DNA from: Halostella litorea
GTDB taxonomy: Archaea; Halobacteriota; Halobacteria; Halobacteriales; Natronoarchaeaceae
Length of the DNA: 64,000 nt
Reading direction: 5' to 3'
NCBI RefSeq assembly: GCF_004785955.1
Contig: NZ_SJER01000001.1
Span: 992,001-1,056,000, forward strand
The translations under genes were made by a program, and so were the position numbers. The notes under the pieces are model-generated. The model did not search any database. It saw nothing but the letters and a program-made list of their open reading frames with translations, and was not told the origin of the DNA. Shown piece by piece: positions 60,695 through 64,000 of the stretch (positions are counted from its first letter, which is position 1; each line of letters opens with the position of its first letter).

Positions 60695-60991
60695 TCAGAA
60701 GTGGTACTGCTGGCCCTTGCGCTCGACGAGCGACTCGCGGTCCCACATCCGGCGCTCCCACTGGGCGAACTCCTCGCCGAGGTACGGGAGCAGTTCGGCC
60801 GTGTAGTAGGACACCGGGCTCGGGATGCCGAAGGCGTCCGCGAAGCAGGCGAACATGAGCGCGTCGTCCGTGTCCTCGGCCTCTTTCTCGATGAGTTCGT
60901 ACGCCGGGTGTTCGATCATCCCGTGATAGAGACCGTGTAACACCTCGGCGAGCCACTCCCGGTACGCCGCGATGCGCTCGTTCAGGGACAT
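60695..60991 (-). CDS. small haloarchaeal partner of the Get3-like ATPase
   Basis: 98 residues, helical: MSLNERIAAYREWLAEVLHG then HPAYELIEKEAEDTDDALMFACFADAFGI and YYTAELLPYLGEEFAQWERRMW. No membrane segment. One nt separates it from the Get3-like gene, so a functional pair is likely. Family unknown to me. Confidence 0.75.
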   Translation of the reverse strand: MSLNERIAAYREWLAEVLHGLYHGMIEHPAYELIEKEAEDTDDALMFACFADAFGIPSPVSYYTAELLPYLGEEFAQWERRMWDRESLVERKGQQYHF

Positions 60992-61051
60992 GTTGACGCG
61001 TGACGCGGAGGGTGGCTAAAAGGGTGACGGCTCCGCCGGCCCATGTCCCGG

Positions 61052-61372
61052 CTACCGGACGAGCAGCGGCAGCGAGAGCAACACGCAGAGCGCGCCGAGG
61101 ACGAGGATGCCGTAGTACAGCGTGCCAAAGCGCACGCCGCCGGGGACGGCGCGCCGGCGGTCGGGCCGGTACGACCAGACGAGGCGGTGGTACGCGGCCG
61201 CCGCGATGGCGAGGAAGACGCCGGTCGAGAGCGCGACGCCGTGGTCGATGGCGAGGCCGAGCGCGCCGAGGTACGGCGGGCCGAAGGAGTAGACGATCAG
61301 GAAGCCGAGCAGCGTCACCACGAGGAACGGAACGGGGTCGACCGCGCGGCCCTGGCGGTTCCGGAGTTGCAT
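61052..61372 (-). CDS. small multi-pass membrane protein
   Basis: 106 residues, three helices (FLVVTLLGFLIVYSFG, LSTGVFLAIAAAAYHRLVW, YYGILVLGALCVLLSLPLLV). The ATG at 61372 leaves a charged N-terminus; a longer N-terminus is possible. No family recognised. Confidence 0.65.
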   Translation of the reverse strand: MQLRNRQGRAVDPVPFLVVTLLGFLIVYSFGPPYLGALGLAIDHGVALSTGVFLAIAAAAYHRLVWSYRPDRRRAVPGGVRFGTLYYGILVLGALCVLLSLPLLVR

Positions 61373-61424
61373 GTGCGTGCAACGCGGCCGGAAGAGAAAA
61401 GGCGCTCGGAACGGCACGCCGAGT

Positions 61425-61601
61425 ATGGCGTCGGACGGCGACCCGCGCGTGCACCTGGCGATGAACGCGATACTCTCGGGGTTTTTCAGCTACGTCCTCC
61501 TCCGCGGCTACGAGTTCGCCGGCGGGGCGGCGTTTTCGTGGCGCAACTTCGCGCTGCTGACGCTCGCGCTGATGGCGCTTACCTTCATCGTGGTCCGCTA
61601 G
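61425..61601 (+). CDS. small two-helix membrane protein
   Basis: 58 residues: MASDGDPRVHLAMNAILSG, then FFSYVLLRGYEF, and FALLTLALMALTFIVV. Its stop (TAG 61599-61601) is palindromic with the stop of the convergent gene. A haloarchaeal conserved type. Confidence 0.65.
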   Translation: MASDGDPRVHLAMNAILSGFFSYVLLRGYEFAGGAAFSWRNFALLTLALMALTFIVVR

Positions 61602-61819
61602 CAGGCACACCCCGTCGAGGCGGCCGAGCGCTCGAACTCCATCGCGTCGCCGCAGGCCGGACAGTCCGGCGTCCCGTCGCCGGGGGCGTCCACGTCGCGG
61701 ATCCGCTCGTCGCAGTCGTGACACCAGTACGCGCCGGCGGACTCGTCGCCCGCGCCGCCCCGTGCGGGGGACGCGTTCGACGCGGCGAGCACGTCCCGGA
61801 CCGTGTCAATGAACCCCAT
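61598..61819 (-). CDS. zinc-ribbon microprotein
   Basis: 73 residues. An N-terminal helix (MGFIDTVRDVLAAS) is followed by CHDCDERIRDV and CPACGDAMEFER, one zinc ribbon, then an extra CAC end. Such proteins are common in haloarchaea and mostly uncharacterised. The ATG at 61819 is chosen because upstream codons look non-coding. Confidence 0.75.
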   Translation of the reverse strand: MGFIDTVRDVLAASNASPARGGAGDESAGAYWCHDCDERIRDVDAPGDGTPDCPACGDAMEFERSAASTGCAC

Positions 61820-61897
61820 ACGCAGCAGTCCTCGCGGAGCGGCTTGTAGGCGGCGGAGTCGTGCGGCCGCGGCGCACAGCACCGGCCCGCGGACCCG

Positions 61898-62308
61898 TCA
61901 GGACAGGTCCTCGTCCAGCGCGCGGAGCGCCCGCCGTAGCTCCCCCTTGCGCTTCCACGCGGCGATCCGGTCGGTGACGGCCGCCAGCGGCATCCCGGCC
62001 GCGACGGTGGAGGTGGCGGTGACCCGCGTCCCCTCGTTCTCGGGCGCGAGCGAGAGGGTCGTCTCCATCCGCGCCAGCGGCCCGCCGTCGCCGGCCTGCT
62101 CGTAGTGCAGGCCGTCCTCGCGGGCCTCGAAGCGGAGCGGGAACGCGACGCCCGCCCCGCCGACGTCGACCACCCAGCCGTCGTCGGTCTCCTCGACCGA
62201 CCGCGCCTCGAAGCTCCCCTCGTACTCGACCACCGCGGCCGGCGTCAGCGCGCGCTCGACCTCCGCGGGGAGCGCCCGGACGAACCGCGAGACCTCGACA
62301 GTGCGCAT
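61898..62308 (-). CDS. SRPBCC-fold (START-like) protein
   Basis: 136 residues with [21 protein letters not shown] at the start and [21 protein letters not shown] midway, typical of the SRPBCC polyketide-cyclase-like fold. It would bind a hydrophobic ligand. Divergent from upp. Confidence 0.82.
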   Translation of the reverse strand: MRTVEVSRFVRALPAEVERALTPAAVVEYEGSFEARSVEETDDGWVVDVGGAGVAFPLRFEAREDGLHYEQAGDGGPLARMETTLSLAPENEGTRVTATSTVAAGMPLAAVTDRIAAWKRKGELRRALRALDEDLS

Positions 62309-62332
62309 GGCGAGGGGCTTCGAACCGTTACC

Positions 62333-62340
62333 TTATAATC
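62333..62340 (+). promoter_or_regulatory. TATA box of upp
   Basis: TTATAATC, 23 nt before the ATG at 62364. Confidence 0.65.
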
Positions 62341-62363
62341 CTCGGCGGACGCTGTTCCGTCCA

Positions 62364-63038
62364 ATGACCATCGAAGACCGCGACGAAGCGTACGTCGTCG
62401 ACCACGCGCTCGCCAAGGACACCCTCTCGCAGCTCCGGGACGTCGACACCGAGCAGGTGGCGTTCCGCAAGGGGCTGGTGAAGCTCGGCCGCCTCTGCGG
62501 GTACGAGATCATCGACGGCCGCATGGAGACGGAGTACGTCTCGATCCGGACGCCCCTGGAGGAGACGATGGGCGAGCGCGTGAAGGGGCTGGACGACGTC
62601 GTCATCATCAACGTGCTCCGCGCGGCGACGCCGTTCGTCGAGGGGCTGCTCAAGGCGTTCCCGCGCGCCCGACAGGGCGTCATCAGCGCCTCGCGCGACG
62701 AGCACGCCGGCATGGACGACGGCGAGTTCCCGATCACCATCGACTACGTGAAGCTCCCCGAGATCCGCGAGGAGGACACCGTCATCATCGCCGACCCGAT
62801 GCTCGCGACCGGGAGCACGATGTGTGCCGTCCTCGACCACGTCGTCGAGAACTCCCCGGACCCGGAACACCTCATCGTCCTCTCGGCCGTGAGCGCGCCC
62901 GACGGCCTCCTGCGTGTCGGCGACCAGTACCCCGAGGCCGACCTGCTCACCGTCAGTATCGACGACCACCTCGACGACGACGGCTTCATCGTCCCCGGCC
63001 TCGGCGACGCCGGCGACCGCGCGTTCCGGACGACGTAA
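62364..63038 (+). CDS. upp: uracil phosphoribosyltransferase
   Basis: 224 residues. The PRPP-binding motif [10 protein letters not shown] (about 149-158) and the uracil-site segment [13 protein letters not shown] near the C-terminus are conserved. It salvages uracil to UMP. The ATG at 62364 follows a TATA box. Confidence 0.95.
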   Translation: MTIEDRDEAYVVDHALAKDTLSQLRDVDTEQVAFRKGLVKLGRLCGYEIIDGRMETEYVSIRTPLEETMGERVKGLDDVVIINVLRAATPFVEGLLKAFPRARQGVISASRDEHAGMDDGEFPITIDYVKLPEIREEDTVIIADPMLATGSTMCAVLDHVVENSPDPEHLIVLSAVSAPDGLLRVGDQYPEADLLTVSIDDHLDDDGFIVPGLGDAGDRAFRTT

Positions 63039-63071
63039 AAGGCTATTGTCACGGGGTCCCACGGCCTTCCC

Positions 63072-63275
63072 ATGACAGACGCCTGCGACGGCTGTGGCGA
63101 CTCCGTCACCGACGCGCTCGCCCGGACGGTCCGGCTGACCGTCGACCGCTCACAGATCGACTCCCAGCGGCTCTGCCCGGAGTGTTTCGCCGACTGGATC
63201 GACCGCTACGAGCGCGAGATGGGGGCCGGCCGCGACGCGCTCGACGACGGCGACGACGAGATCATCGTCGACTGA
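63072..63275 (+). CDS. zinc-finger microprotein
   Basis: 67 residues with CDGCGDSV and CPECFADW, one zinc site, and an acidic tail (DDGDDEIIVD). Downstream of upp by 33 nt and possibly co-transcribed. Function unknown. Confidence 0.75.
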   Translation: MTDACDGCGDSVTDALARTVRLTVDRSQIDSQRLCPECFADWIDRYEREMGAGRDALDDGDDEIIVD

Positions 63276-63276
63276 T

Positions 63277-63292
63277 TCGACGCGCGTCGAAC
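63277..63292. repeat. 16-bp perfect palindrome
   Basis: TTCGACGCGCGTCGAA starts 2 nt after the stop of the zinc-finger gene. It may be a terminator-like hairpin or a protein site. Confidence 0.6.
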
Positions 63293-63407
63293 CCCCGCGT
63301 TTCGGGTCGAACCCCGGGGCGGGCGGCGAGGTCGGCGGTATCGATCTCCTCCCGAAACGCACCCCCGGACGGCTCCGGAGCGCTCCCGAAACTACGTTCT
63401 CCGTCGG

Positions 63408-64000
63408 TCACTCGATGCGCGCCCGCCCGCTCGTCGCGCTCCGGAGCCGGTCGCGCAGGTCGTCGGCCGCCGCGACCGGGACGCGGACCTCGAAGGTCAC
63501 GTCGGCCTCGTAGGCCGCGTCGAACTCGACGCCCGCGCTCTCCAGCGTCGACCGGACGGTGCCGGAGTCGTCGTAGCCGACGGTCACGACCACCGTCTCG
63601 TGCGGGCGGCGCTCGACGACCCCGGCCGCGTCGACGGCGTCCTTGACCGCCCGACCGTACGCGCTCACCAGCCCGCCGACGCCGAGGTTCGTCCCGCCGT
63701 AGTAGCGCGTGACGACGACCGCGACGTTCTCCAGTTCGCGGCCCTGCAACACGTTCAGCGCCGGCTTGCCGGCCGACCCCGACGGCTCGCCGTCGTCGTT
63801 CGAGTACTCGCGGAACGGGTCGGCGCGGACGCGGTAGGCGGGTACGTTGTGGGTCGCGTCGTCGTACTCCGCGCGCACCTCCTCGACGAACGCCTCCGCG
63901 TCGTCGACGCCCCCGACGGGCGCGACGTGGCCGAGGAACTCCGAGCCGCGCACCTCGAACGCCGCGGTCGCGCGCTCGGCGACGGTGCGGTACGTGTCGG
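63408..64000 (-). CDS. YigZ/IMPACT family protein (start beyond window edge)
   Basis: At least 197 residues. The conserved run YSNDDGEPSGSAGKPALNVL and VVVTRYYGGTNLGVGGLVSAYG is diagnostic. The frame continues to the window edge with DTYRTVAERATAAFEVRGSEFLG, the usual family N-terminus, so the true start is just outside. The GTG at 63953 would cut off part of the conserved start. Confidence 0.88.
   Translation of the reverse strand, partial: DTYRTVAERATAAFEVRGSEFLGHVAPVGGVDDAEAFVEEVRAEYDDATHNVPAYRVRADPFREYSNDDGEPSGSAGKPALNVLQGRELENVAVVVTRYYGGTNLGVGGLVSAYGRAVKDAVDAAGVVERRPHETVVVTVGYDDSGTVRSTLESAGVEFDAAYEADVTFEVRVPVAAADDLRDRLRSATSGRARIE

Overview
The window is high-GC chromosomal DNA of a haloarchaeon (class Halobacteria); I cannot name the genus. 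The evidence is strongly acidic predicted proteins, archaeal information-processing genes (MCM helicase, aIF6, L39e, L31e, L18Ae, prefoldin alpha, SRP54/FtsY, SurE, a Get3/ArsA-like ATPase), a HalX response regulator, Tat-type signal peptides, a PGF-CTERM-like tail, and TATA-like boxes about 25-30 nt upstream of ATG/GTG codons, as in leaderless haloarchaeal transcripts. I found no insertion sequence, integrase, CRISPR array or rRNA gene. The region is mostly housekeeping, with some lineage-specific genes.

Layout. 1-15 kb: the end of an unidentified gene; a three-gene operon (TIM-barrel protein, cupin, UPF0261 protein) that is a split version of the plant Tm-1 architecture; two zinc-type dehydrogenases; tRNA-His; two MATE exporters; a DUF3267 membrane metalloprotease; a 57-residue glycine-zipper membrane protein; cupins; an esterase overlapping a frameshifted ring-cleaving dioxygenase; a PHP phosphoesterase; a low-molecular-weight phosphatase; an S2P-CBS membrane protease. 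15-25 kb: a large unassigned protein that may be a degenerate CHAT-like protein, a zinc-ribbon microprotein, a DEAD/DEAH helicase, and two SLC13/TrkA-C permease paralogues flanking tRNA-Pro, whose 3' end is duplicated 175 bp downstream.

25-34 kb: mcm followed by co-directional haloarchaeal genes ending in a MinD/ParA-like ATPase; a nucleoside-recognition membrane protein; a lipoprotein; two half-size MgtE/SLC41 membrane proteins. 34-41 kb: surE, then the classic archaeal translation/targeting block on the minus strand (L39e, L31e, aIF6, L18Ae, prefoldin alpha, FtsY, a HalX response regulator, SRP54), then thpR. Between thpR and a TPR-DUF424 pair lies a 389-bp non-coding stretch with nested complementary stems, a candidate structured RNA.

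42-64 kb: an ABC exporter; Fe-S biogenesis genes sufS and sufU, with a Cas4-like protein next to sufU that keeps the Fe-S cysteines but seems to have lost its nuclease residues; threonylcarbamoyl-AMP synthase; a cysteine-less redoxin paired with a glutaredoxin; a CBS/CorC membrane protein; a SolA-like oxidase; a PiT phosphate transporter; CstA; the Get3-like ATPase with a 98-residue partner; several microproteins; upp; and the start-truncated gene of a YigZ/IMPACT protein. All calls come from reading the sequence; no searches were run.
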